Part shown: one piece after another, positions 52,318-61,103 of the stretch
How the letters are laid out: each line of letters starts with the position of its first letter
Position numbering within the stretch: the first letter of the stretch is position 1
Assembly (NCBI RefSeq): GCF_000374645.1
Contig: NZ_KB894801.1
Coordinates: forward strand, 124,001 to 188,000
Direction: 5' to 3'
DNA length: 64,000 bases
Origin: Arhodomonas aquaeolei DSM 8974
Lineage (GTDB): Bacteria > Pseudomonadota > Gammaproteobacteria > Nitrococcales > Nitrococcaceae
Notes under the pieces: generated by a model
What the model saw: only the letters and a program-made list of their open reading frames with translations
What the model was told of the DNA's origin: nothing
The model's database searches: none
Position numbers and translations under genes: made by a program

Positions 52318-54747
52318 TCAGGGCGTCGCGGTGGGTATCGCCGCCGGGTCATGCCCGTCGGGCCCGAACCGGGGGGCGCGCCAGCGGTTCGCGCGCAGGG
52401 CGTTGCCCACCACCACCAGCGAACTCAGCGACATGCCGACGGCGGCCATCCACGGCGTGAGCATGCCCGTCGCCGCCAGCGGGAGCGCGGTGAGGTTGTA
52501 CAGTGCCGCCCAGATCAGATTCTCCCGGATGATCCGGACCGCACGTCGGGCGCCGTCGGCGGCTTCCACCAGCGCGGAGAGATCATCCCGCATCAGGACC
52601 ATGTCCGCGCTGTTGCGCGCTAGCGCGCTGCCCCGGCCCATCGCAACGGAGACATCCGCCCCGGCAAGGACCGGGGCGTCATTGATGCCGTCGCCCACCA
52701 TCACAACGCGTTCCCCCGCGCTCTGGGCCTCGCACATGCGCGCGAGCTTATCCTCCGGACGCATGCGCGCCCGCCAGTCGCCGACACCGACCGCGGCGGC
52801 CACCTCGGCCACGGCCGCGGGATCATCGCCGCTGGCGATCTCCACCGTCAGCCCCCGTGCCTGCAGTGCCTGTATAGCGGGGACCGCCTCGGGGCGGAGC
52901 TGGTCGGCCAGCTCGAAGGTCGCCAGCCAGCCGTCGCCGTCGGCGAGGACAATCCCGCCCGCCGGCGCCGTCGTGCCCTCCGGCAGCGCCCACCCCGGCC
53001 GGCCGAGACGCACCGCCCGGCCATCGACGTTGCCCGCAAGCCCTGCGCCCGGCTCTACCGTGACCTCCCCCGCCCGGGGCAGATGTTCGCCGGGCGGGAA
53101 CGCCCCGGCGATCGGGTGCTCGGAGTGTGCCTCGAGCGCGGCCGCCAAGGCATAGGCCTCGTCCCGGCCGATACGCCCTGCGACCCGGATGCGCCGGATA
53201 CCCGGGGTGCCGGTGGTCAGCGTGCCGGTCTTGTCGAGGATCAGCCGCGAGGCACGGGCCAGCCCTTCGACCGCGTCCGTGCGGGTCACGAGTAGTCCTC
53301 GCCGCGCGAGCGCGCTGGTCGACGCAACCAGCGCCGTGGGCGTCGCCAGCGACAGCGCGCAGGGACAGGTCGCGACCAGCACTGCCAGCGTGATCTCAAA
53401 GGCCGCGCCCGGCTCCAGCCACCACCATACGCCGGCGATGACCGCCGTGCCGGCCAGCACGGCCGAGACGAACCACCCCGCGACCCGGTCGGCCACCCTC
53501 GCCAGTCTCGGGCGCCGGGTCTGTGCGCGCTCGAGCAGGCCCACGATGGCGGAAACGAGGGTTTGGCGCCCGATCCGCTCGACACGGATGTCGAGCACGC
53601 CGCCGGTATTGCCGCTACCGGCGAGGACCGCGTCGCCCTCGCCCCGCGGCACCGGCTCGAATTCGCCGGTGATGAGGGACTCGTCCACCGCACTGCGCCC
53701 GGCGACGACCGTGCCGTCCGCGGGGACGGTATCCCCGGGCCGGATCCGGACTCGGTCCCCGGGCTGGAGCTCGCGCAGGGCCACGCGCTCCGGGCGCTCC
53801 CCGGCCAGGCGCAACGCCGTGGTCGGCAGGGTCTGGGCCAGGGACTCGGTGGTCTGGCCGGCCCGGTGGCGCGCCACCATCTCCAGCGCCCGGGCGACCG
53901 TGAGGAAGAACACGAACATGGTCGCGGAGTCGAAGTAGACCTCGCCACCGGCGACCAGGGTGTTCCACACGCTGGCGGCGAAGGCGCCGCCCACGGCCAG
54001 CGCCACCGGCACGTCCATGCCGGGACGCCCGCTGCGCACGTCGCGCCAGGCACCGCGGAAGAACGGCGCGCCGGCGTAGATGACCACGGGGGTCGCCACG
54101 AGGAGGCTGACGAGGCGCAGAAAGGTCGCGATCTGGGGATCCATGTCGTTGTGGATCGCCCCGGCGTACAGGCCCACCGCGTACATCATGACCTGCATCA
54201 TGCCGAGCCCGGCAACCGCGAGCCGCCGCAACATCGCCCGGCGCTCGCGGATGATGCCGGGAACGGCCTCGCCCGCCTCCAGCGGGTGTGCCCGATAGCC
54301 AATACCGGCGAGCCGCCGCAGCAGCGTGCTCAGGGGCGTCGTCGCGGTATCCCAGCCCAGCAGCAGGCGGCCGGTGGCGGGATTGACCTGCACGGTCTCC
54401 ACGCCGGGCTCGCGTTCCAGCACCCGCTCGATGAGCCAGGCACAGGCCGCGCAGGTGATCCCCTCCAGCACGAACACCGCCTCACGGGCGTGTTCGCCGA
54501 CGGACCGGCTGACCTCGTCGAGCAGTGCCTGGCGGTCGTAGGCGGTCCACTCGTCCGCCTCCGGCTCCGGTCGGCTGGACGGTGCCGTGCGATAGCGGTA
54601 GAAATCGCTCAGGCCGCTACCGGCGATCAGGCTGGCGACGGCCTCGCAGCCGGCACAGCAGACCGGGCGGTCCTCGCCGTCGACCCGGACCACACGGCGT
54701 TCCCCGGGCGGTACCGGGTCGCCGCAGTGGAAGCAACGTTCCGCCAT
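52318..54747 (-). CDS. ccoI: Copper-exporting P-type ATPase CcoI (FixI)
   Basis: 809-residue P1B-type ATPase that delivers copper to the periplasm for the oxidase. The N-terminus has a Cys-rich ATPase metal-binding piece (C-F-H-C and C-C-A-G-C). A heavy-metal-associated domain with C-A-A-C lies near 104. The translocation motif C-P-C is near 461, the phosphorylation motif D-K-T-G-T near 505, and G-D-G-I-N-D near 690. ATG at 54747 is chosen for fit to the family. It follows ccoH and precedes ccoS by 19 bases. Confidence 0.95.
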   Translation of the reverse strand: MAERCFHCGDPVPPGERRVVRVDGEDRPVCCAGCEAVASLIAGSGLSDFYRYRTAPSSRPEPEADEWTAYDRQALLDEVSRSVGEHAREAVFVLEGITCAACAWLIERVLEREPGVETVQVNPATGRLLLGWDTATTPLSTLLRRLAGIGYRAHPLEAGEAVPGIIRERRAMLRRLAVAGLGMMQVMMYAVGLYAGAIHNDMDPQIATFLRLVSLLVATPVVIYAGAPFFRGAWRDVRSGRPGMDVPVALAVGGAFAASVWNTLVAGGEVYFDSATMFVFFLTVARALEMVARHRAGQTTESLAQTLPTTALRLAGERPERVALRELQPGDRVRIRPGDTVPADGTVVAGRSAVDESLITGEFEPVPRGEGDAVLAGSGNTGGVLDIRVERIGRQTLVSAIVGLLERAQTRRPRLARVADRVAGWFVSAVLAGTAVIAGVWWWLEPGAAFEITLAVLVATCPCALSLATPTALVASTSALARRGLLVTRTDAVEGLARASRLILDKTGTLTTGTPGIRRIRVAGRIGRDEAYALAAALEAHSEHPIAGAFPPGEHLPRAGEVTVEPGAGLAGNVDGRAVRLGRPGWALPEGTTAPAGGIVLADGDGWLATFELADQLRPEAVPAIQALQARGLTVEIASGDDPAAVAEVAAAVGVGDWRARMRPEDKLARMCEAQSAGERVVMVGDGINDAPVLAGADVSVAMGRGSALARNSADMVLMRDDLSALVEAADGARRAVRIIRENLIWAALYNLTALPLAATGMLTPWMAAVGMSLSSLVVVGNALRANRWRAPRFGPDGHDPAAIPTATP

Positions 54748-54757
54748 CGCCGGCCGG

Positions 54758-55285
54758 TCAGGCCCCGCTGTCGTCGCCCGATCCCCCGAGCCGCAGGTCC
54801 CCGGCCTGCGCCTTGAGCTCGCCGCGCAGGAGCCACGAGCCGTCCCCCGGTTCCACCAGCACGTATCGGCGACTGTCGATCGCCACGCCGGTGCCGCCAC
54901 GGTACAGCCCGGTGCCATCACGCTTGAGCTCGACCCCGAGGTCCTGCTTGGCGGCAGTCGGGTGCACCAGCTTCATCCTGAGGATATCCGGCGGGTTGTC
55001 GATGCCGTCGAGCGCGAGCGTGACGCGGCCGCTGTCACGCTGGACGTGCACCCGCACGCCCACACCGAGCTCGTCCGCCCGGTCGTAGGCGGCACGCTCC
55101 TGGATGTAGGTCTTGCCCAGCTGGGAGTAGTCGTCCACGACCAGATCGACCATGTTGTCATTGAGCACCACGACGGTGCCGATCATGGCGATCACCCATA
55201 TGCCCAGCGGGGCGAAAACGAACCAGCACCAGAACTGCCGGTACCAGGGCTTTTGATCTTCAGTGCTCATTACACTCGCGCTCAT
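54758..55285 (-). CDS. ccoH: Cytochrome oxidase maturation protein CcoH (FixH)
   Basis: 175-residue protein with a short cytoplasmic N-terminus containing P-W-Y-R-Q-F-W-x-W-F-V, one membrane helix (about 20-42) and a periplasmic beta-rich domain. The family pattern V-D-D-Y-x-x-x-G-K-x-Y near 50 is clear. CcoH interacts with CcoN during assembly. The ATG at 55285 is followed by another ATG at 55270; both fit. Confidence 0.88.
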   Translation of the reverse strand: MSASVMSTEDQKPWYRQFWCWFVFAPLGIWVIAMIGTVVVLNDNMVDLVVDDYSQLGKTYIQERAAYDRADELGVGVRVHVQRDSGRVTLALDGIDNPPDILRMKLVHPTAAKQDLGVELKRDGTGLYRGGTGVAIDSRRYVLVEPGDGSWLLRGELKAQAGDLRLGGSGDDSGA

Positions 55286-55288
55286 CGC

Positions 55289-56719
55289 TCATTCACCACG
55301 GTTGTAGGGACCGTGGAAACGGGTGGTCTCCGTGACAGACAGGGTGCCGTCCTCGGAAGTGACCGTCAGCTCCACGTCGGTACCCGGCGTACTCATTACC
55401 GACGCATCCACTCTCAGACGCACCGGCACGTTCCGTTGTTCCCCGGCGGCGATCTCGATACGGTCCGGATCGGTATCGGCCGTGATCCCGGGCAGCCCCG
55501 AGGCGGACACCGTATAGGTGTGCGCCTGCTGGGACATGTTCAGCACCTTGACGTCGTAGACGTTCTCGATGCGGCCGCCGTCGAGCTCGCGGTACAGGGC
55601 GTTACGGTCGGGCAGGATATCCACGCGCATGGGCGTGCGCATCGCCACGGCCGTGAGCGTGCCCGCGATCAGCGCGAGCAGCAGCACCGAGTAGACGATC
55701 ACCCGGGGACGGAAGATACGCGTCGGCTTGCCCTCGAGCGTGTTCTCGGTCGTATACCGGATCAATCCGCGAGGATAACCCATCTTGTCCATGACCTGAT
55801 CGCAGGCGTCGATGCAGGCCCCACAGGCGATGCACTCGTACTGCAGGCCGTCACGGATGTCGATCCCGGTGGGACAGACCTGCACGCACATCGTGCAGTC
55901 GATGCAGTCACCGAGGCCGAGCTCGGCCGGATCGGCGCCGCGCTTGCGGGGGCCGCGCGGCTCGCCCCGCGCCTCGTCGTAGGAGATGATGAGCGTGTCC
56001 CGGTCGAACATCGCGCTCTGGAAGCGCGCGTACGGACACATGTACAGGCAGACGTTCTCCCGCATGAACCCGGCGTTGCCCCAGGTGGCGAAGCCGTAGA
56101 AGATCAGCCAGAACGTCTCCCACGGACCGAGATCCAGGGTGAAGACGCGCACACCGAGCTCGCGTATCGGCGTGAAGAAGCCCACGAAGGTGAACCCGGT
56201 CCACGCGGCGAGCAGGATCCAGATGCCGTGTTTGGAGAACTTGCGGACGATCTTCTCGCGGTTCCACGGTCCGCGGTCGAGCTTCATCCGCCTCGGGCGG
56301 TCGCCCTCCGTCCAGTGCTCGATCCAGAGGAATACCTCCGTCCACACCGTCTGGGGACAGGCGTAGCCGCACCAGACACGTCCGGCGAGGGCGGTGACGA
56401 AGAACAGGCTGAGCGCGCAGATAATCAGCAGCAGCGCCAGGAAAAAGAAGTCCTGGGGCCAGAAGGTCAGTCCGAAGATGTGGAACTCGCGGGCGGGGAG
56501 ATCCAGCAGGATCGCCTGCCGCCCGTTCCAGGTCACCCAGGGGAGGAGGTAGTACAGGCCCAGCAGGGCGAACACCGCGAACTTGCGCAGGCTCTGGAAA
56601 CGCCCCTTGATCCCGCGGGGATAGACCTTCTCCCGCGACTGGTACATCGAGACTGCCTCGGATGCCGCGGCATCCTCCTGCTTAGCGCCGCGTCCCCGGC
56701 GGTTGCGCGCCTCACTCAT
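55289..56719 (-). CDS. ccoG: Polyferredoxin CcoG (FixG/RdxA)
   Basis: 476-residue membrane protein with several helices and two 4Fe-4S centres: C-I-D-C-T-M-C-V-Q-V-C-P (about 270) and C-I-A-C-G-A-C-I-D-A-C-D (about 295). A conserved C-G-Y-A-C-P-Q-T motif lies in the membrane part near 118 and may bind copper; CcoG is a copper reductase for oxidase assembly. The C-terminal portion is periplasmic and beta-rich. It is preceded by the 96-aa protein. Confidence 0.95.
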   Translation of the reverse strand: MSEARNRRGRGAKQEDAAASEAVSMYQSREKVYPRGIKGRFQSLRKFAVFALLGLYYLLPWVTWNGRQAILLDLPAREFHIFGLTFWPQDFFFLALLLIICALSLFFVTALAGRVWCGYACPQTVWTEVFLWIEHWTEGDRPRRMKLDRGPWNREKIVRKFSKHGIWILLAAWTGFTFVGFFTPIRELGVRVFTLDLGPWETFWLIFYGFATWGNAGFMRENVCLYMCPYARFQSAMFDRDTLIISYDEARGEPRGPRKRGADPAELGLGDCIDCTMCVQVCPTGIDIRDGLQYECIACGACIDACDQVMDKMGYPRGLIRYTTENTLEGKPTRIFRPRVIVYSVLLLALIAGTLTAVAMRTPMRVDILPDRNALYRELDGGRIENVYDVKVLNMSQQAHTYTVSASGLPGITADTDPDRIEIAAGEQRNVPVRLRVDASVMSTPGTDVELTVTSEDGTLSVTETTRFHGPYNRGE

Positions 56720-56731
56720 TCATCTGCCTCT

Positions 56732-57022
56732 CTAACTCTCCTTTCGACCCGCTTTCGCGGCCCTACGGGCGGGACTGAACAGCCATACGCTCAGCGCGCT
56801 CGAGGCGGCACACACCGCCCAGAACATGAAAAAGCCGAGCGTGTAGCCCAGCTTCCGGCCGATCTCCCAGTCCGGCAGGGTCTCGTAGCGCAGCGTCTCC
56901 GGATCGACGTTGGCGAAAAAGACCATCGTGGCGACTCCGGCCGTCAGGAACGACGGCCAGAGTATGGCCCCGAGCCAGCGCAGGCGGCTGCTCGCCGCCT
57001 GCGTCGCCGACGCATCACTCAC
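56732..57022 (-). CDS. Uncharacterised two-helix membrane protein in the cco operon
   Basis: I do not recognise this 96-residue protein. It has a short Ser/Ala-rich N-terminus, a first hydrophobic helix (about 18-36), a polar loop with N-V-D-P-E-T-L-R-Y-E-T-L-P-D-W-E, a second hydrophobic stretch (about 55-82) and a basic C-terminus. The GTG start overlaps the ccoP stop by 8 bases, and ccoG starts 12 bases after its stop, so it is translated within the operon. It is not CcoH, CcoQ or CcoS, all of which are present. A helper in oxidase assembly is the simplest idea but is inference. Confidence 0.72.
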   Translation of the reverse strand: MSDASATQAASSRLRWLGAILWPSFLTAGVATMVFFANVDPETLRYETLPDWEIGRKLGYTLGFFMFWAVCAASSALSVWLFSPARRAAKAGRKES

Positions 57023-57932
57023 TGCTCGCGCTCCGCTGCCCGGCCTGGCCGGAGAGCTGGTAGACGTAGGCCGCCAGCACGTGGATCTGCTCGGGGGTGA
57101 GCAGCTCCTTCTGAGCCGGCATCTGGCCATTACGCCCGTTAAGGATGGTCTCCTTGATGGTCTCCAGCGAGCCACCGTAGCGCCAGGTGTCGTCCGTCAG
57201 GTTGAGCGCACCGATCTGGGGGTTGCCCTTGGCATCGGCCCCGTGGCAGGCAACGCACTGGGTCATGAACACGTCCTTGCCGCGATCGACGAGCTCCTGC
57301 GGCGCATTGCGGCCATTGAGGCTGTAGACGTACGCGGCCACGGCCTCGAGCTTGGACTGACCCAGGCTCGCACCGAGCGCCGGCATCACGCCGTTACGGC
57401 CGTTGGTGATCGTCTGCTTGAGCGTCTCGGGCTCACCGCCGTACTGCCAGGAAGCGTCCGCCAGGTTCGGGAAGCCCTTGGCGCCGCGTCCGTCCGAACC
57501 GTGGCACACGGAGCAGTTGTTGGCGAACAGCCGCCGACCCGTGTCCATGGCCTCCGGGTCATTGGCCAGCACCGGCACGGGCTTGGCCGCATAGGACTCG
57601 TACAGCGACGCGGTACGCTCGTGCATCTGCTTGACCTCCTGCTGGTAGGCCGAGTACTGGCTCCAGTTCAGGACGCCGTCGAACCGGCCCAGCCCCGGGT
57701 AAAGCACCAGGTAGATCAGGCCGAACACGATGGTGATGTAGAACAGCCACAGCCACCACCGCGGCATGGGCTGGTTGTACTCGCTCAGGTCACCGTCCCA
57801 GACGTGACCGGTGGTCTCGGTGGCACTCGCCTCGCCGGGGCGCGGCTTCGCCGTCCAGCGGATGAGCCAGTAGCACGCTGCGATGTTGCCCAGCGTCAAG
57901 ACGATGATGTACCAGTGCCAGAAGCTACTCAT
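57015..57932 (-). CDS. ccoP: cbb3 oxidase subunit III CcoP
   Basis: 305-residue diheme c-type cytochrome subunit of cbb3 oxidase. It has N-terminal membrane helices (about 7-25 and 58-78) and two c-heme sites, C-S-V-C-H near 140 and C-V-A-C-H near 226. Methionines in N-G-V-M-P and N-G-Q-M-P motifs lie downstream as axial ligands. The ccoP start overlaps the ccoQ stop by 4 bases. Confidence 0.96.
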   Translation of the reverse strand: MSSFWHWYIIVLTLGNIAACYWLIRWTAKPRPGEASATETTGHVWDGDLSEYNQPMPRWWLWLFYITIVFGLIYLVLYPGLGRFDGVLNWSQYSAYQQEVKQMHERTASLYESYAAKPVPVLANDPEAMDTGRRLFANNCSVCHGSDGRGAKGFPNLADASWQYGGEPETLKQTITNGRNGVMPALGASLGQSKLEAVAAYVYSLNGRNAPQELVDRGKDVFMTQCVACHGADAKGNPQIGALNLTDDTWRYGGSLETIKETILNGRNGQMPAQKELLTPEQIHVLAAYVYQLSGQAGQRSASSE

Positions 57933-58099
57933 TGCCCGTTCCTTCCCTTTTCCGCATCCCGCCGTTCGGCATCCAGGGGCAGCTGCGCGGCTTGATCGAA
58001 GTCTTTCTTGCGCCGCTTGCTGTAGGCCCAGATGACGATCCCGATGAACGCCGCCATCGACAGGGCGGTGATGATTCCACTCAGGGTTCCACTATCCAT
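57929..58099 (-). CDS. ccoQ: cbb3 oxidase subunit CcoQ
   Basis: 56-residue single-pass membrane protein between ccoO and ccoP. It has one helix (about 6-26: G-I-I-T-A-L-S-M-A-A-F-I-G-I-V-I-W-A-Y) followed by a basic stretch S-K-R-R-K-K-D-F-D-Q-A, which is the family pattern. It stabilises the complex. Confidence 0.92.
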   Translation of the reverse strand: MDSGTLSGIITALSMAAFIGIVIWAYSKRRKKDFDQAAQLPLDAERRDAEKGRNGQ

Positions 58100-58112
58100 T
58101 GCCGGCTCCCGA

Positions 58113-58718
58113 TCAGCGGCCGATCTCTGTCCCCATTCCCTGGAGGTAGGCGATGACTGCATCCATTTCCGTCTTGCCCTTCAGCTTGTCGGCCGCGTTG
58201 TCGAGCTGCGTCTCGGTGTAAGGCACCCCGAGGAGATTCTTCTGCTCGCGCATGCGGTGCACCACCGACTGCGGGTCCAGCTCGTTTTCGGCGAGCCACG
58301 GGAAGCCCGGCATGTTCGACTGCGGAACCACGTCACGCGGATTCATCAGGTGACGGTAATGCCACTCGTCGGAGTACTTGCCGCCGACGCGGGCAAGGTC
58401 CGGGCCGGTACGCTTGGAGCCCCACTGGAACGGGCGGTCATAGACGTACTCCCCCGCCACCGAGTAGTGACCGTAGCGCTCCGTCTCCGCACGGAAGGGC
58501 CGGATCTGCTGCGAGTGGCAGTTGTAGCAGCCCTCGCGGACATAGACGTCCCGCCCGGCGAACTCCAGAGCGGGATAGGGCTCGACGCCCTCGGCCGGCT
58601 CCGTGGTCTTCGCCTGGAACATCAGCGGGACGATCTCCACCAGGCCACCGATGCTGACCACCAGCAGGATCAGCATGGCCATCAGCCCGACGTTCTTCTC
58701 TACGACCTCATGTGACAT
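58113..58718 (-). CDS. ccoO: cbb3 oxidase subunit II CcoO
   Basis: 201-residue monoheme cytochrome c subunit. One N-terminal membrane helix (about 10-33) is followed by the heme motif [11 protein letters not shown] near 64 and later the conserved W-x-Y-R-H-L-M-N-P-R region with the ligand methionine. AAGGAG lies upstream of the ATG. Electrons pass from CcoP through CcoO to CcoN. Confidence 0.97.
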   Translation of the reverse strand: MSHEVVEKNVGLMAMLILLVVSIGGLVEIVPLMFQAKTTEPAEGVEPYPALEFAGRDVYVREGCYNCHSQQIRPFRAETERYGHYSVAGEYVYDRPFQWGSKRTGPDLARVGGKYSDEWHYRHLMNPRDVVPQSNMPGFPWLAENELDPQSVVHRMREQKNLLGVPYTETQLDNAADKLKGKTEMDAVIAYLQGMGTEIGR

Positions 58719-58730
58719 TCGCTGATCTCC

Positions 58731-60152
58731 TTAAGCGGTCGCTTCCGGGGCGGATTCGGTCGCCACGCGCTCCTGCGGGCGAATGGTCATCCACACGTTC
58801 CAGGCCATGATCAGCATGCCTGCGAGGAACAGGAAGCCGCCGAACATGCGCACCGCGTAGTACGGATAGGTAGCCTGCAGGGACTGCACGAAGCTGTAGG
58901 TCAGCGTGCCGTCCGGGTTGGTGGCCCGCCACATGAGGCCCTGCATCACGCCCGCGATCCACATCGAGGCGATGTAGAGGACCACGCCGATGGTCGCCAC
59001 CCAGAAGTGGGCACCGATGGCCTTGACACTGTACATCTGCTCCCGGCCCCACAGCTTGGGGATCAGCGCGTACATGGAACCGATGGTGATGAACGCCACC
59101 CACCCGAGCGCACCCGAGTGCACGTGACCGATGGTCCAGTCCGTGTAGTGGGACAGGGCGTTGACGGTCTTGATGGACATCATCGGGCCCTCGAACGTGG
59201 ACATACCGTAGAACGACAGGCTCACGATGAGGAAGCGGATGATCGGGTCGTCGCGCAGCTTATGCCAGGCACCGGAGAGCGTCATGATGCCGTTGATCAT
59301 GCCGCCCCACGAGGGCGCCAGCAGGATCAGCGAGAACACCATGCCCAGCGACTGCACCCACTCCGGCAGCGACGTCCAGTGGAGATGGTGGGGACCCGCC
59401 CACATGTACACCGAGATCAGTGCCCAGAAGTGCACCACGGAAAGGCGGTAGGAGTAGATCGGACGCCCGGCCTGCTTGGGGACGAAGTAGTACATCATCC
59501 CGAGGAAGCCGGCGGTGAGGAAGAAGCCGACCGCGTTATGGCCGTACCACCACTGCACCATCGCGTCGACGGCGCCGGAGTAGACCGGGTAGGACTTGGT
59601 CAGCGACACCGGGATCGCGAGGTTGTTCACCACGTGCAGCAGCGCGATGGTGATGATAAACGCACCGTAGAACCAGTTCGCCACGTAGATGTGCTTTTCG
59701 CGACGCTTCATGATCGTCCCGAAGAACACAACCGCGTAGCTGACCCACACCAGGGTGATCAGGATGTCGATGGGCCACTCGAGCTCGGCGTACTCCTTGC
59801 TCTGGGTGATGCCCAGCGGCAGCGTGATCGCCGCGGCGACGATGACCACCTGCCAGCCCCAGAACGTAAACGCCGTGAGCTTGTCAGAGAGCAGGCGGGT
59901 GCCGCAGGTTCGCTGGACCACGTAGTAGGAGGTCCCGATGAGGGCGCTGCCGCCGAAGGCGAAGATAACGGCGTTGGTATGCAGCGGGCGGAGGCGGCTG
60001 AATGTCAGCCACGGCACGTCGAAGTTGAGAGCGGGCCAGAGCAGCTGGGCGGCGATAAACACCCCCACCGCCATGCCCACGATCCCCCAGATGACAGTCG
60101 CCAGGGCGAACTGGCGCACTACCTTGTCGTTGTAGGCGGGTGTCGCGTCCAT
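58731..60152 (-). CDS. ccoN: cbb3 oxidase catalytic subunit I CcoN
   Basis: 473-residue heme-copper oxidase subunit with about twelve membrane helices. It contains L-R-P-L-H-T-N-A near 55 with a heme histidine, the A-G-P-H-H-L-H copper-site region near 255, the cross-linked-tyrosine region P-S-W-G-G near 280, and the W-T-I-G-H-V-H-S-G motif near 342 with the high- and low-spin heme histidines. cbb3 enzymes have high oxygen affinity. It is the first gene of the cco unit. Its Shine-Dalgarno sequence is weak. Confidence 0.97.
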   Translation of the reverse strand: MDATPAYNDKVVRQFALATVIWGIVGMAVGVFIAAQLLWPALNFDVPWLTFSRLRPLHTNAVIFAFGGSALIGTSYYVVQRTCGTRLLSDKLTAFTFWGWQVVIVAAAITLPLGITQSKEYAELEWPIDILITLVWVSYAVVFFGTIMKRREKHIYVANWFYGAFIITIALLHVVNNLAIPVSLTKSYPVYSGAVDAMVQWWYGHNAVGFFLTAGFLGMMYYFVPKQAGRPIYSYRLSVVHFWALISVYMWAGPHHLHWTSLPEWVQSLGMVFSLILLAPSWGGMINGIMTLSGAWHKLRDDPIIRFLIVSLSFYGMSTFEGPMMSIKTVNALSHYTDWTIGHVHSGALGWVAFITIGSMYALIPKLWGREQMYSVKAIGAHFWVATIGVVLYIASMWIAGVMQGLMWRATNPDGTLTYSFVQSLQATYPYYAVRMFGGFLFLAGMLIMAWNVWMTIRPQERVATESAPEATA

Positions 60153-60521
60153 AGGTCGGTTTCCATCTCAGATATGGATTGCGGGTTAACCGAGTGCAGC
60201 ACCGGCGGATACCGGCGACGGCGATTCTCCTTTTCGGTCCACTCGCCATTGCCCGACGAGCAAACCTGACCGCGGGGTCATTATCCTTGAGGCGGTATTG
60301 AAGGTCTTGACCTGCATCAATTCAGTGCGGCCATGCCGGACACCGACCCCCGCCACCCGGGCGTGCCGCTCGCGATTCTACTGTGCCCAATCCATATATG
60401 GACAATATCGCGGCGTCATGCCGCCCGCGATGGCGTGCTCATCCGGTACAATCGGATGTCGGGCGCACGGCGGCGCCGATACGGCCGGCGCGCCCGCCGC
60501 GCACTGAATTATGGAGGATCC
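60153..60521. other. Divergent ccoN-LOG intergenic region
   Basis: 369 bases. It holds the Fnr/Anr-type promoter for ccoN. On the LOG side there is a palindrome CCATATATGG at about 60392-60401 and TACAAT at 60447-60452, a possible -10 without a good -35. No RNA gene or small protein was recognised. Confidence 0.5.
60280..60320 (-). promoter_or_regulatory. Fnr/Anr-dependent class II promoter of the cco operon
   Basis: TTGACCTGCATCAA (60307-60320) matches the Fnr consensus TTGAT-N4-ATCAA in nine of ten positions. On the minus strand a -10 GATAAT (60285-60280) follows, placing transcription near 60273 and the box centre about 41 bases upstream, the textbook class II spacing. The transcript would have a leader of about 120 bases before ccoN. 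This predicts induction at low oxygen, as expected of cbb3 oxidase. Confidence 0.85.
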
Positions 60522-61103
60522 ATGCAACGCATTTGCATCTATTGCGGCTCCGCCGCCGGGCGCGACCCGCGCTACCGTGAGGCCGCGAGCGCCTTCGGCG
60601 CCGCCGTGGCCGCCCGGGGGCTCGGCGTCGTCTACGGCGGCGGCGCGACAGGGATGATGGGCGCCGTCGCCGACGCCGCTCTCGCCGAGGGCGGCGAAGT
60701 CGTCGGCGTCATTCCCGAAACCCTGCTCGCCCGCGAAGTCGGCCACCGGGAGGTCACGCGGCTGGAGGTCGTGACCTCCATGCACGAGCGCAAGGCGCGC
60801 ATGGCCGAGCTCGCCGACGGATTCATCGCCCTGCCCGGGGGGCTGGGTACCTTCGAGGAGATCTTCGAGATCCTCACCTGGGCGCAGCTCGGCTTCCATC
60901 GCAAGCCCTGCGGACTGATCAACATGGCAGGCTACTACGACCATCTGGTGACCTTCCTGGACCATGCCGTGGACACCGGCTTCCTGCGCCGGAGCAACCG
61001 GGACATGCTGCTCGTGGACGACGACGGCGAGCGGCTGCTCGAGCGTTTCGCCGAATACCGCGCGCCCCGCGTGACCCAGTGGATCGACAAGAGCAGTACA
61101 TAG
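60522..61103 (+). CDS. LOG-family protein (nucleoside 5'-monophosphate phosphoribohydrolase)
   Basis: 193-residue Rossmann-fold protein. It begins I-C-I-Y-C-G-S-A-A-G, has G-G-G-A-T-G-M-M-G near 40, and the signature L-P-G-G-L-G-T-F-E-E near 105. LOG-family proteins cleave cytokinin-type or ordinary nucleoside monophosphates to base and ribose phosphate; bacterial members such as PpnN-like or YgdH-like proteins act in nucleotide metabolism. GGAGG lies 5 bases before ATG 60522. It overlaps tmcA by 25 bases. Confidence 0.9.
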   Translation: MQRICIYCGSAAGRDPRYREAASAFGAAVAARGLGVVYGGGATGMMGAVADAALAEGGEVVGVIPETLLAREVGHREVTRLEVVTSMHERKARMAELADGFIALPGGLGTFEEIFEILTWAQLGFHRKPCGLINMAGYYDHLVTFLDHAVDTGFLRRSNRDMLLVDDDGERLLERFAEYRAPRVTQWIDKSST

